A stretch of 64,000 bases of DNA from positions 606,001 through 670,000 of the forward strand of contig NC_016452.1 of assembly GCF_000235365.1 (NCBI RefSeq), given 5' to 3'. Made by a program: the position numbers and the translations under genes. This stretch comes from Eremothecium cymbalariae DBVPG#7215. Lineage: Eukaryota; Ascomycota; Saccharomycetes; Saccharomycetales; Saccharomycetaceae. Below, piece after piece: positions 21,639 to 30,604 of this stretch (positions are counted from its first letter, which is position 1; the number at the start of each line of letters is the position of its first letter). Under the pieces are notes generated by a model. It saw only the letters and a list, made by a program, of their open reading frames with translations, made no database searches and was not told the origin of the DNA.

Positions 21639-22621
21639 CAATAATTCTATTTCTGTACGCCGAGCGCATTATGTAACCAGCATGGATTGTGTCCTCTCCA
21701 CTAGATCCACACTCATTTCCTTCGAACGCAAAATGCGGGAATATATAGCCGTGTAGCGCTTTCCTTCCTTCTGTGTCCCGCTGCTTTCCTGATCAGGCGA
21801 GGAACACGCTGACCTAACTAATGTTTTAGTTCCCTTTTGTCCCTTCAGCATCTTAATGTACCGCGATGGAGGCTGAGAATCTTCCATACAACCCAAGCCG
21901 GGATTATTATTGTATTAATGGATCTGCAACGGAATAGGCTGTTGGTATAAGTGGTGAACTTCACCAAAATGTCAACGGAATTATAAAAACTTAGTAATCA
22001 ATAAATACTCAGAATTTTGGCATTTAAGGTTTTATGGAATTTTATGACAAGCTGTCCTGCTATTGGCCCTTTCATATATATCCTACATATGCTCCCCCAA
22101 CTCTTAGCAGCTAGCAAAAAGCCTCAGAATTTTCTGGGGCTCTTGTGCTTGATAAATTTGCTGGATTCGTATTAACTAGGTTGGTGGTTAAAGGGAGAGG
22201 AGGAAATTTAGAGGAAACAGGAATTATTTTTTAACATAAAGGCAGCAGTTTAGTTATATGTAGGTAAATGGAGAGAGCCCATAAAGCATTAATAATTGTT
22301 AGACCAAAAAATTCGGGTAATATAGAGTATTAATTTTCCATATCTTTATCTTATGGAGGATCTTCTTATCAGGAATTTTTTGTTTTGGCCGTTTGTATTT
22401 CCGTCCGGTTGTGTTCCCATACGTTTGGTTAGGCAATTATAGATATAATAATACACAAGGTTGGGGATAAGAGCAGCAGAGACAACGGCAACAAGTTCTA
22501 TAGGAGGACTTGTCTCTGTATACTTCGTACAGAATCTCGGGGCCGTAATAACAGCATATGGGAATTCTCATTTAGGTCCATCAAAAGCCACAGAAACACA
22601 TACATATTGTCTACGGTAAAG
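21484..22621. other. Intergenic region IOC2-GIS3
   Basis: An 1138-bp AT-rich gap holding the IOC2 3' end and GIS3 promoter. It contains a TA dinucleotide run at 21606-21634. The few short open frames do not look conserved. No tRNA boxes or repeats other than the TA run were recognised. Confidence 0.4.
21606..21634. repeat. (TA)n dinucleotide repeat
   Basis: About 14 uninterrupted TA units some 125 bp after the IOC2 stop codon. Likely length-variable and possibly part of the IOC2 3'-end signal. Confidence 0.9.
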
Positions 22622-24274
22622 ATGCTAGCTGGTGCATCCCCATTGTCGTCTACCAAAAAGCAGAGAAAGAAATGTCGTTCACAAAGTTTTGCTGAAGCAA
22701 GTTATCATGCGTTGCCAGATTTAGAGCAGCAAGCAGAGCTAGGTTTTTCTGATACCGGTGTGATATCACGGGCAAATTATCTGGAATCATATGGTAATGG
22801 ATTGGTCAGCGAAGATGAAGGCTTTGAGAATGATGAAGATGGATCGGAACTTCGTGAAACACGTCCTAGGGCGATTTATCATTCTCGAGCGTCTTTGAAT
22901 TCGCCGTTTTTGAGGAGAAGGAGTTCTAATCTAGATGGGGCGTCAGGTCCCAACTTGTCGTTGACACCGTCTCTAAGTTCAGTGATGTCTCAGGTTCGAA
23001 AGTTTAACAATCTTGCTTCCTCGGTACTTTCGAGTGGTACTTTCGGGGGAGCATCTTACACATCCAGTAATAAACGACGGGATACAGCAAGTCTTAGCAG
23101 CTCTTCAAGCTCTTCAAATTCTCGAAGGAGAGCATGTGATCTTCACATATTGGCTTCAACAGCTTCTGAGGGGGGGATACAAAAATTCAATGAAGTGCAT
23201 ATTGATAGTTGGTTTGGAGAGGATGATGGGTTTGAAGGTGAGGGTGAGTATGAAGAAGAAGAAGAAGAAGAGGAAGAGGGAGAGGGAGAAGAAGGAGTGC
23301 AATTTAATGGTAATGCTGGCTTTGACCATCCGCTGACTATGATAGGCGATGAAGGAGAAGAATCGTTCGATGTATATGGCAGTAGTTGGGAGGCCATGGG
23401 GTTTAATTTCTGCCTCCCACGTTTAAAATGCATAAACCCCCAGGACTTCGACTTACAAGACACATGGACGGAGGAGGATATAATTCAGTTCTATCCTCCA
23501 GTGTATCGGAGACCACAGCTTAAGTCTTCTCAAAAGGCTTCACCAAATGGTATCTCCACAAGGCGAGCTTCAGTTGAGTTAACTATTGATGAAATGAAGA
23601 ATGTCGGTATGATGATGGAACATCTTCCGTCAATTACACGACCAAGGTCAGCTTTAGATACAGTAGAATTAGAGCACTGGCCCAGTAATGAAAATGATGG
23701 TACAATGTCCAGTACACAGGTTACAAAGATGATTGATACAGAGGAAAATTGGTTAGACTTCCATCTTCCAAATAGAAGAACAAGGCAGTCTTCATTAAAT
23801 CCGAATTTTCTAAGGTTATATGCTCTTGAGCTCTCCTGCAAGGTGAAAAGTATACTACCAGACTTAAATGTCGATGAGCATGTATTAAAAAAGCTTTCAT
23901 ACGATGATATTTGGAATTTGAACATACCAAATACCCATGAGAATGTATCTCCATATCAAATTAAATTAGCTTTGATAACAAGACGAAAATTATGGACGGA
24001 TATGTGTAATATTTTAAGACAAGATTTGCATGGTGTTAATGCTCCGTGGAACTTGAAGTTTGTTTCAGGTCATTCTACCAATCAAGATACAGAAAAGGGG
24101 CAGAAACTTGGCTCAACGACTTCTTTAGTTCGTGTTAAATCCGACGTCAAACCTTGGTCAAAGGATGGTAACCGTTTTATGCTAAGGCCTTGTGGTAAGT
24201 TGTCAATGGGTAAGAGCAGCAATAGAGATATACAATATGTAGTAAAGGGATGGTGTGACAGTAGATTTTGCTAG
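22622..24274 (+). CDS. GIS3: GIS3, protein of unknown function
   Basis: Orthologue of S. cerevisiae Gis3 (YLR094C), identified mainly by position between IOC2 and NYV1 and by similar length (550 versus 502) and layout. The ATG at 22622 is the first in frame. Visible are a basic start (KKQRKKCRSQSF), several serine-rich stretches (~100-180), an acidic run of nine glutamates (~209-217) flanked by Gly/Glu repeats, and a better-ordered C-terminal half with WTEEDIIQFYPPVYRRP and PNFLRLYALELSCKVKSILP. There is no signal peptide, membrane segment or enzyme motif. S. cerevisiae GIS3 is genetically linked to GAL11/SNF1-type regulation; its molecular role is unknown. Confidence 0.8.
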   Translation: MLAGASPLSSTKKQRKKCRSQSFAEASYHALPDLEQQAELGFSDTGVISRANYLESYGNGLVSEDEGFENDEDGSELRETRPRAIYHSRASLNSPFLRRRSSNLDGASGPNLSLTPSLSSVMSQVRKFNNLASSVLSSGTFGGASYTSSNKRRDTASLSSSSSSSNSRRRACDLHILASTASEGGIQKFNEVHIDSWFGEDDGFEGEGEYEEEEEEEEEGEGEEGVQFNGNAGFDHPLTMIGDEGEESFDVYGSSWEAMGFNFCLPRLKCINPQDFDLQDTWTEEDIIQFYPPVYRRPQLKSSQKASPNGISTRRASVELTIDEMKNVGMMMEHLPSITRPRSALDTVELEHWPSNENDGTMSSTQVTKMIDTEENWLDFHLPNRRTRQSSLNPNFLRLYALELSCKVKSILPDLNVDEHVLKKLSYDDIWNLNIPNTHENVSPYQIKLALITRRKLWTDMCNILRQDLHGVNAPWNLKFVSGHSTNQDTEKGQKLGSTTSLVRVKSDVKPWSKDGNRFMLRPCGKLSMGKSSNRDIQYVVKGWCDSRFC

Positions 24275-25561
24275 ACACGGGGGTTTTTATTGGTTCGGTA
24301 GGTTGGTTTTAATAGTACAGACTTGGGATTAAAGAATGGCCTAGCATCATTATTGCATACTTGCAGACATGGGAATGCATATAAACATACACACACCCTT
24401 TGTAAGAACACCACAAGATGTGTAGCAACTGGCGACTCATATAAATACAGACTTCGGATGTACAAAAAATATAGCGTTTAATCGGAAATGAACATATAAT
24501 ATTTAATTTACCAGTTTGCATGTGCTTACGAATCTAGAGAATTGCTTCTCAGCGCAATTGCATGTCTTAAACATATTTATTTCCAATCTTTTTAACCCCA
24601 ACTTTCACCGCCAAAATGGTTAGCAGGTAAATAATTATCATAGTTCAATCAAGCACAATAAAATAATAAAAAGGTCCTTACATTCCATCTATACAACGAG
24701 GAAAATAAATTTAAAGATCGTACACGAGGCCCAGTAGTTTTTGCTAAAACTGCCAATATCGATAGCTCTACATCCAATTCTAGTGACACACCGATGAAGT
24801 ACTCTACCTAAATATACTTCACACCCCCATGAAATCGCCATGTCTATTGTTGTCCCAAACTGCACGAAAGCATAATTCATACCCTCCTCCATCTACACAC
24901 ATAAACATAAATTAAATAATAAGCATTGAAAAGAAAGAATTAGTATCCATGAGAAGAACTGCAGACCCAACTAGAACCCTGAAATACCAACAATCGTTCC
25001 CCCGAGCTGGATCATCCATCATTACGCACTTTCAGTTTGTTCGATCTCGCGTTTTCTGAGAAACTTACGTGCGTGCGATAATCCGTCCGTACTTAACTGA
25101 AGTGTCAATGCTAGAAGGCAACTATTGATAATACCCATAAAATGTATATCCAATGGTTGTTGGCCAATGGCCATAATCTAGATAACTAAGCTGACTAGTA
25201 AAACCAACTTTGTGGTGGGCTGGTCGATATGGCTATTTCCTATGTCCAGACTTTTGTCTTCACATAAATATAGAAACGATTCAAATCATTGTTGCTTCAC
25301 GGAATATACCCAATGTTTCCCCAAAGTAGCATTTAGTTGCATCTCGTTATTAGATGACGGGTTGCGTTGCAGCTAAGCTTGACCTTATATATATTTAATT
25401 ATTCTGTCACATGATTATAAAGCTCTTGATGGTGAAGATTCTTATTCCGAGGTCCCGAAGTAGTAAGGGCGTGGTCGACATTCCCACAACTAAAGACACG
25501 GCTTATTCTTGCCTACCTATCTAATATCCAGCCATTAGAGAGGATAACAGAAGCCTATAAT
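24275..25561. other. Intergenic region GIS3-NYV1 with a possible spliced minus-strand transcript
   Basis: A 1287-bp gap. On the minus strand a 50-codon frame starts at 25174 and stops at 25022. Inside it GTAAGT begins at 25068, a TACTAAT branch-point match lies at 24945-24939, and the next AG ends at 24893, directly followed by ATGGAGGAGG, which opens a 67-codon frame to 24689. This is a complete set of yeast-type splice signals around a 176-base interval. I do not recognise the peptides. TCACATGA lies at 25403-25410 on the NYV1 side. Confidence 0.3.
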
Positions 25562-26338
25562 ATGAAGAAATATAACGGTAAGTGTGAGTTGCTGAGGTTT
25601 TGTTTTTTTCATAAAACTTTGGATAAGTAATACTAAGACGTTTTTGTTTCAGTCACCTATGTTGAAATAGTTAACAAAGACAAGTCGACCACACGATGCC
25701 AATGGTTTAATGAAAACGGTAGGAGGGAAGCTGGGTATGGTTCGTTATCGAATACGGCTCAAAAGGATATCACGAAAGACACTCTTCATGATTTAGTTCA
25801 TAGTGTTGTAATACCCAAAGTAGTTCGTTTGAAAGGGAACAAAGTTACTAAGACAACAGTTAGTCTGATTGATGGATACGATTGTTACTATACTACAAAT
25901 GATGATGGACAAACCCTTGTTTGTTTTACTTCCACGGATATACCTAAGATCCTTCCATTACGTACGTTGACACAATTGAAGGGGCTGAATAATGATGATG
26001 ATAGCTCATTAAAACACAATTTGGAAACGGTTATTGATGACTTCCACCAAGAGTTACTTTCGTATCACGATTCATCGACGAGCGAAGTTACGGAGCAAGA
26101 TTTACAGACAATTTTAAATGTGATGAATGATAATATTGATAAATTCCTACAAAGACAGGAAAGAATATCATTACTTGTTGATCAAACCTCACAGTTAAAC
26201 CAGTCCAGCTTTAATTTCCAACGAAAAGCAGTGAAAATTAGGAGGAAAATGTGGTGGAATAACGTTAAATTTTGGTCTATATGTGGTATTGTGACCGTGG
26301 TTTCCCTGTTCCTACTGTGGGTTATATTACACTTATGA
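25562..26338 (+). CDS. NYV1: NYV1, vacuolar R-SNARE (two exons)
   Basis: v-SNARE for homotypic vacuole fusion, pairing with Vam3, Vti1 and Vam7. Exon 1 is 25562-25577 (MKKYN plus one base); exon 2 is 25653-26338. Joined, they encode 233 residues (253 in S. cerevisiae, which has an intron at the same place after MKRFN). Residues ~1-115 are the longin domain with PKVVRLKGNKVTK. The SNARE motif is ~152-204, with the zero-layer Arg173 in FLQRQER. WW precedes the C-terminal anchor (VKFWSICGIVTVVSLFLLW). The spacer between longin and SNARE is shorter than in S. cerevisiae. Convergent with DPB4. Confidence 0.94.
25578..25652 (+). other. NYV1 intron
   Basis: A 75-base intron with GTAAGT at the 5' end, TACTAAG at 25631-25637 as branch point, and TTTCAG at the 3' end. 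Removing it joins MKKYN to VTYVEIV in frame. The 5' and branch sequences each differ by one base from the usual GTATGT and TACTAAC. Confidence 0.9.
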
Positions 26339-26455
26339 ATTACTATCCGAAGACATAATATAATACATTTACGGTTTCAATCTGGTTCTGCTTCTTTGAC
26401 CGTACTATATATATATTTTAAAAAATGTTCTATAAGTAAAGATAAAATAATGTAT

Positions 26456-27001
26456 TCATTCTTCACTAATCTTGACTCTTTTTGTGGAGGCTCCTTCTAA
26501 GTCGGACGTCACACTATCATCCTGCTCATGTTCTTGCTCTGGGGGCTCACTGTTATCCTCCAATAGTTGATCATCTTTCTTAGACCCAGCTCGAGCTGCA
26601 GCTGCAGCCTTTTCAGCTTTCCTCTGTTGCAAACACTTCTCATATTCAACTACTTTCACCCTGACAATGGATTTAAAACCTACCATGCCAATTTGGTCTA
26701 GAGCGTTCAAAACATCTTCCTCATTGCAAGACTTGCGATCATTATTCTGCGCAATTTCGCGAGCAGCCATTAGAACATGATTTACAAAAACTGTGGACGA
26801 CCGCTGTAGTGCCAATGAGGCATCTTTCGAAATCAAAATCTTGCTGTCGGTATCTATTTGTTGGATTGAATCTTTTGCTAGAGCGGTGATAATGGACTTA
26901 GGGAACAGTAGGTCGTCCACGGTTAATTTCTCTTGTTCCTTGATATAAGATGTTGTTGGGTAGTTCCCTTGAGCATCCTTTTTCCAGCCCTTTGGCGGCA
27001 T
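26456..27001 (-). CDS. DPB4: DPB4, histone-fold subunit of DNA polymerase epsilon and ISW2/CHRAC
   Basis: Small nuclear protein that pairs with Dpb3 in the leading-strand polymerase and with Dls1 in the ISW2 remodeller. The 181-residue product (196 in S. cerevisiae) starts MPPKGWKKDAQGNYP. It carries a CBF/NF-Y-type histone fold at ~28-110: LLFPKSIITALAKDSIQ, then ISKDASLALQRSSTVFVNHVL and the helix EEDVLNALDQIGM. The acidic tail is typical of the family. In S. cerevisiae DPB4 is tandem with TRM1; here it is inverted, so it diverges from TRM1 and converges with NYV1. Confidence 0.94.
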   Translation of the reverse strand: MPPKGWKKDAQGNYPTTSYIKEQEKLTVDDLLFPKSIITALAKDSIQQIDTDSKILISKDASLALQRSSTVFVNHVLMAAREIAQNNDRKSCNEEDVLNALDQIGMVGFKSIVRVKVVEYEKCLQQRKAEKAAAAARAGSKKDDQLLEDNSEPPEQEHEQDDSVTSDLEGASTKRVKISEE

Positions 27002-27566
27002 AATTGAGTCTCTTTTAACCTTTTAAAGTTGTTAGTGGTTATTTATGACACTTGAGGGTGAAACTTTCATCTTGTCCGATTCAATATATTATCTTTTTAA
27101 GAACGCAAGAGATGAATACTTCATTCGGTCATATCATATAAGAAGTATTAAATAATGCAAGACATAGATATGTATTTGAAGTTGGAAGCTCGTGATTCAC
27201 GCTACAACACTTTATGCTTTCTATTATTTATTCTCGTATGCTTAAGAGGCAGTTTGACAAATTGGCCAAGACAGATAAGATAACCGACAAATACAGGAAT
27301 CGAAGTCTTGCTTTGTGGATCAGGATAAAGTAGCCTTGAGCTGCAATATAACTTTAAGTCGAACCTAGCTTTTCTTAAGTATGCCTTGGCTTGGGCTTGA
27401 CATCTAGCATTACCCCATCGTAACTTGTATGAAAGTTGATTACGAAGATTGGTTGGTTGAAAAAAAATCAAGCTCATCGCCGAACTGCCATTCTTGAACA
27501 AAATCATGTTTTCTCATTGATTAATACACAGTAACTCTGCTTGAAGCAAGGATAGAACAATTGAAT
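27002..27566. promoter_or_regulatory. Divergent DPB4 / TRM1 intergenic region
   Basis: A 565-bp divergent promoter created by the inversion of DPB4. A minus-strand frame of 101 codons (27202-27507) lies in it; its codons look unbiased enough to be coding, and it has one hydrophobic segment (IPVFVGYLICLGQFV). I do not recognise it, and it would leave only ~60 bp to the TRM1 ATG. No other signal seen. Confidence 0.35.
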
Positions 27567-29252
27567 ATGCTTAGAGCTGCACTTCATAAATTGAAGGCTA
27601 ATTTAGGGACTGGTTCGTCGTCGCGGAATGCGAATACCCCTTCTAAGCCTGCCATCAACCTTTCTGACTTTAATGTTGTAACAGAAGGGAAAGCCCAAAT
27701 ATTATTCCCTGAAAAGGAAACAGTATTCTATAATCCAGTTCAGCAATTTAATAGAGATCTCAGTATCACATGTATTAAGGCGTGGGATAATTTATATGGA
27801 ACTACTAACGATGGCAATAGCACGAAAGCCAGTTATACCAACAATAAGCGGTCATTTGACGGCATTGAGTCTGGGTCTACCAAGAAAAGGAGGATCACTG
27901 ATGGTGCAGGAAATGATGGAGCAATAAAATCTAACTCTCCTCCAGGGCTGCCATACATGAGAATTCTTGAGGCTTTATCTGCTACAGGGTTACGTGCAAT
28001 CCGTTACGCACATGAGATTCCAAATGCCAAACAAATTGTTGCCAATGATTTGCTTGCAGACGCTGTAGAATCTATTAAAAGAAACGTCCAATTCAATGAT
28101 GTGTCTAATATAGTTACTCCAAATAAAGATGACGCCAATGTTTTGATGTACCGTACCAAAAGTGAGGGAGGGAAATTCCACGTGATAGATTTAGACCCAT
28201 ATGGAACGGCTACGCCATTTATAGATTCTTCAATGCAATGTATTGAAGATGGCGGCCTTATGCTTGTTACCTGCACGGACCTTTCCGTCCTAGCAGGAAA
28301 TGGTTATCCTGAAAAGTGCTTTGCTCTTTATGGAGGTGTAAATATGGCGGGTCATGATGCTACTCATGAAAGTGCCATTAGATTGGTTCTTAATTTATTG
28401 GGCAGTAGTGCTGCAAAATATAAGAAAAGCATAGAACCACTTCTATCATTGAGCATTGATTTTTATATCCGTGTATTCATTCGTGTTAGAACAAGCCCAA
28501 CTGAAGTGAAGAACTTGCAAAATAATACCATGACTGGGTATATGTGTAGTGGGTGTGGATCTTATCATACTCAGAGATTGGGGAAACAGTCCGAGCGTGT
28601 ATCTAAAAAGGGTAAAGCTTTCATCAAATATTCATTGGCACAAGGCCCTCCAGTGGACAGGAATTGTAAGTATTGTAGAGCTGTCCATCATGTCGTAGGC
28701 CCTATGTATGCCGGTACATTGCATAACCAGCAATTTCTGGATGAAGTGCTAAGAATTAATCGGGAAGAACACAATGATGAAGTTTATGGAACTAGGAAAA
28801 GAATTGAAGGTATGCTGACGTTGGCCAAAAATGAGTTGAATGTACCATTCTATTTTTCTCCAAATTCGTTATCATCTATTTTAAAATTTCAAGTACCACC
28901 ATTGAAAACTATTGTTGCTGGTCTTGGATCTTTGGGATACACTTCATCATTGACGCATGCGAAAGCTTCTTCGTTGAAGACAGATGCACCCTGGGACGCT
29001 GTTTGGTATGTCATGAAGAAGTACTGCCTAGATAATGATCTTGTTGATATCAACAAGATGAATACCAATGGGCGTGGGTATAAAATATTGACAAATGATC
29101 AAATTTGCGGATCCGAACATATGTGGGATGAAAAATTGTCTTTTGATCCAAATGAACAAAGTGGTAAGGTCGAGAAACTTAGGAAATTGAAGATGGTTCG
29201 CTATCAGGAGAACCCTACAAAAAACTGGGGACCGAAGGCAAAACCTCAATAG
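27567..29252 (+). CDS. TRM1: TRM1, tRNA (guanine26-N2)-dimethyltransferase
   Basis: Makes m2,2G at position 26 of nuclear-encoded and mitochondrial tRNAs using S-adenosylmethionine. Starting from the ATG at 27567 it has 561 residues (570 in S. cerevisiae). An AdoMet-binding region is at ~133-165 (ILEALSATGLRAIRYAHEIP, VANDL) and the catalytic DPYG motif at 210-213. A zinc-binding set lies at ~325-375 (CSGCGSYH, CKYC). KKRR at 106-109 may serve nuclear import. The N-terminus MLRAALHKLKANLG is basic and amphipathic. It aligns with the second, shorter start used in S. cerevisiae; no longer in-frame ATG is possible because a stop lies at 27522-27524. Confidence 0.96.
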   Translation: MLRAALHKLKANLGTGSSSRNANTPSKPAINLSDFNVVTEGKAQILFPEKETVFYNPVQQFNRDLSITCIKAWDNLYGTTNDGNSTKASYTNNKRSFDGIESGSTKKRRITDGAGNDGAIKSNSPPGLPYMRILEALSATGLRAIRYAHEIPNAKQIVANDLLADAVESIKRNVQFNDVSNIVTPNKDDANVLMYRTKSEGGKFHVIDLDPYGTATPFIDSSMQCIEDGGLMLVTCTDLSVLAGNGYPEKCFALYGGVNMAGHDATHESAIRLVLNLLGSSAAKYKKSIEPLLSLSIDFYIRVFIRVRTSPTEVKNLQNNTMTGYMCSGCGSYHTQRLGKQSERVSKKGKAFIKYSLAQGPPVDRNCKYCRAVHHVVGPMYAGTLHNQQFLDEVLRINREEHNDEVYGTRKRIEGMLTLAKNELNVPFYFSPNSLSSILKFQVPPLKTIVAGLGSLGYTSSLTHAKASSLKTDAPWDAVWYVMKKYCLDNDLVDINKMNTNGRGYKILTNDQICGSEHMWDEKLSFDPNEQSGKVEKLRKLKMVRYQENPTKNWGPKAKPQ

Positions 29253-29852
29253 CGTATTGTCATTAGTATACAGATTTTCCTTTAAATTAGAGTCATGCTA
29301 AAAACATCAACTATATTTCCCTATTTTAAAGCCCTGTTATCAATCCTCCCAGAAACAGGCTTGGTCGATGCCACAGTTTATATACCAGTAGCTGGCTGGC
29401 TGCATATATATTCTATATTACACAGTATTACTACATTGTATAATATAATCTTATAATATCGATAATATTTTAATATAACCTTAGTTATAAATAGAATGTA
29501 TCAACTTATATCCTTCTGCTAGTGGTTTCCAATATTTAGTTATTCTGAGCTATGAAGAACGTTACACTTTATGCTGCAGTTATAAAACGATATTGTGTCT
29601 CGAGCCCGTAGAAAAAAAAGAATCGCGTGAAGCTTCCATGTCTGCGTCACCCAAAAAGGATAATAAAATAAGCATATATATATATACAGAGGTTTATGCA
29701 ACTCTATTTCATATGGACTAATGGCGGTCTTTATTATATATATATTAGTTAGCTAAGAAAAAATAATATTTGTAACGTTACACATGTCTGGACTTTTATT
29801 TTCAACTTTTACTTCCTTGATTCATCAGCAACTGTATAAACAACAACAGAAA
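29253..29852. other. Convergent intergenic region TRM1 / COX26
   Basis: A 600-bp, very AT-rich stretch (TA-rich blocks around 29400-29480 and 29680-29760) between two 3' ends. No gene or tRNA recognised. Confidence 0.45.
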
Positions 29853-30077
29853 CTATTTTAAAATTTCTTCAATATAAACTCTGAAAATAATAGGCCATAG
29901 TAGTATTCCTGTCATTGTGCCGCCCCAAATTAAAATGGTTGGCACCAATCTCTTAGTTTCTGTGACCATCCAGGGTTCGCCAATGTGTTTAGAAGTGGCA
30001 GCTCTCCGAGCTCCAATATTCGACATAGGTGACTTAGGTATGGTAGAAACAGCTTTTAATATTCTGGAATATAACAT
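29853..30077 (-). CDS. COX26: COX26, small subunit of cytochrome c oxidase
   Basis: Short inner-membrane protein associated with complex IV and respiratory supercomplexes. The product has 74 residues (66 in S. cerevisiae). It has a basic N-terminal presequence-like part (MLYSRILKAVSTIPK), then GEPWMVTETKRLVP, which matches the GESWVITEGRRLIP core I know from S. cerevisiae, and one membrane helix (~47-66, TILIWGGTMTGILLWPIIF). Position and strand between TRM1 and VBA4 equal YDR119W-A. An ACCAAT core (as ATTGGT at 30265-30270) ~190 bp upstream may bind the HAP complex, as expected for a respiratory gene; that is inference. Confidence 0.85.
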   Translation of the reverse strand: MLYSRILKAVSTIPKSPMSNIGARRAATSKHIGEPWMVTETKRLVPTILIWGGTMTGILLWPIIFRVYIEEILK

Positions 30078-30604
30078 GCTGAAACTCTTTTTCTGAGAGT
30101 CTTAATAATACTTATATGTTTTTACTATTGTTTAGTAAAAAAAATTATATATTAGTTATTCTCGAGGATAAAAACGCATTCTATGTATATATATAGCCTT
30201 CTCACCTGGGCATGATGACCGGTTTCTATCATTAATACTAAAAATGTATTTGACTGGCTATTAAATTGGTCATCTAGCTAAATACAAGGATACCATCATT
30301 ACCGCATTGATTATGTTAAAAATGGCGCCAGCGGTTTCGCCGCGAGGTTGTGGAGACAAGAATCACACCATTTAGGCACGCGGGCGTAAGAACATACGGC
30401 TGTACACCTAATACTAATACTCGGCGGTAACAATCCAAGCTCAATACGATGGAAACCCATTAAAATATACCGGAATTTTCGGATTTATAGCCACAAAGAG
30501 CACAATTAGTGATATTCGAGTAAAATGAAGTTGTTTTCACTTATAATAATGGTATATTTAGCACACCAGGACAAGCTTTAGAATTAAAGTTGCGTGATAT
30601 CAAA
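30078..30604. other. Intergenic region COX26-VBA4
   Basis: A 527-bp gap with the COX26 promoter and VBA4 3' end. ATTGGT at 30265-30270 is the only recognisable regulatory core. No gene seen. Confidence 0.4.

Noticed and set aside
21669..21896. 75-codon minus-strand frame after IOC2
   Set aside because: Short, without family resemblance, in an AT-rich gap; not distinguishable from chance.
25400..25470. Possible point centromere (GTCACATG with a downstream TTCCGAG)
   Set aside because: The spacer is too short and not AT-rich enough, and the TTCCGAG does not match the CDEIII core TTCCGAA in context.
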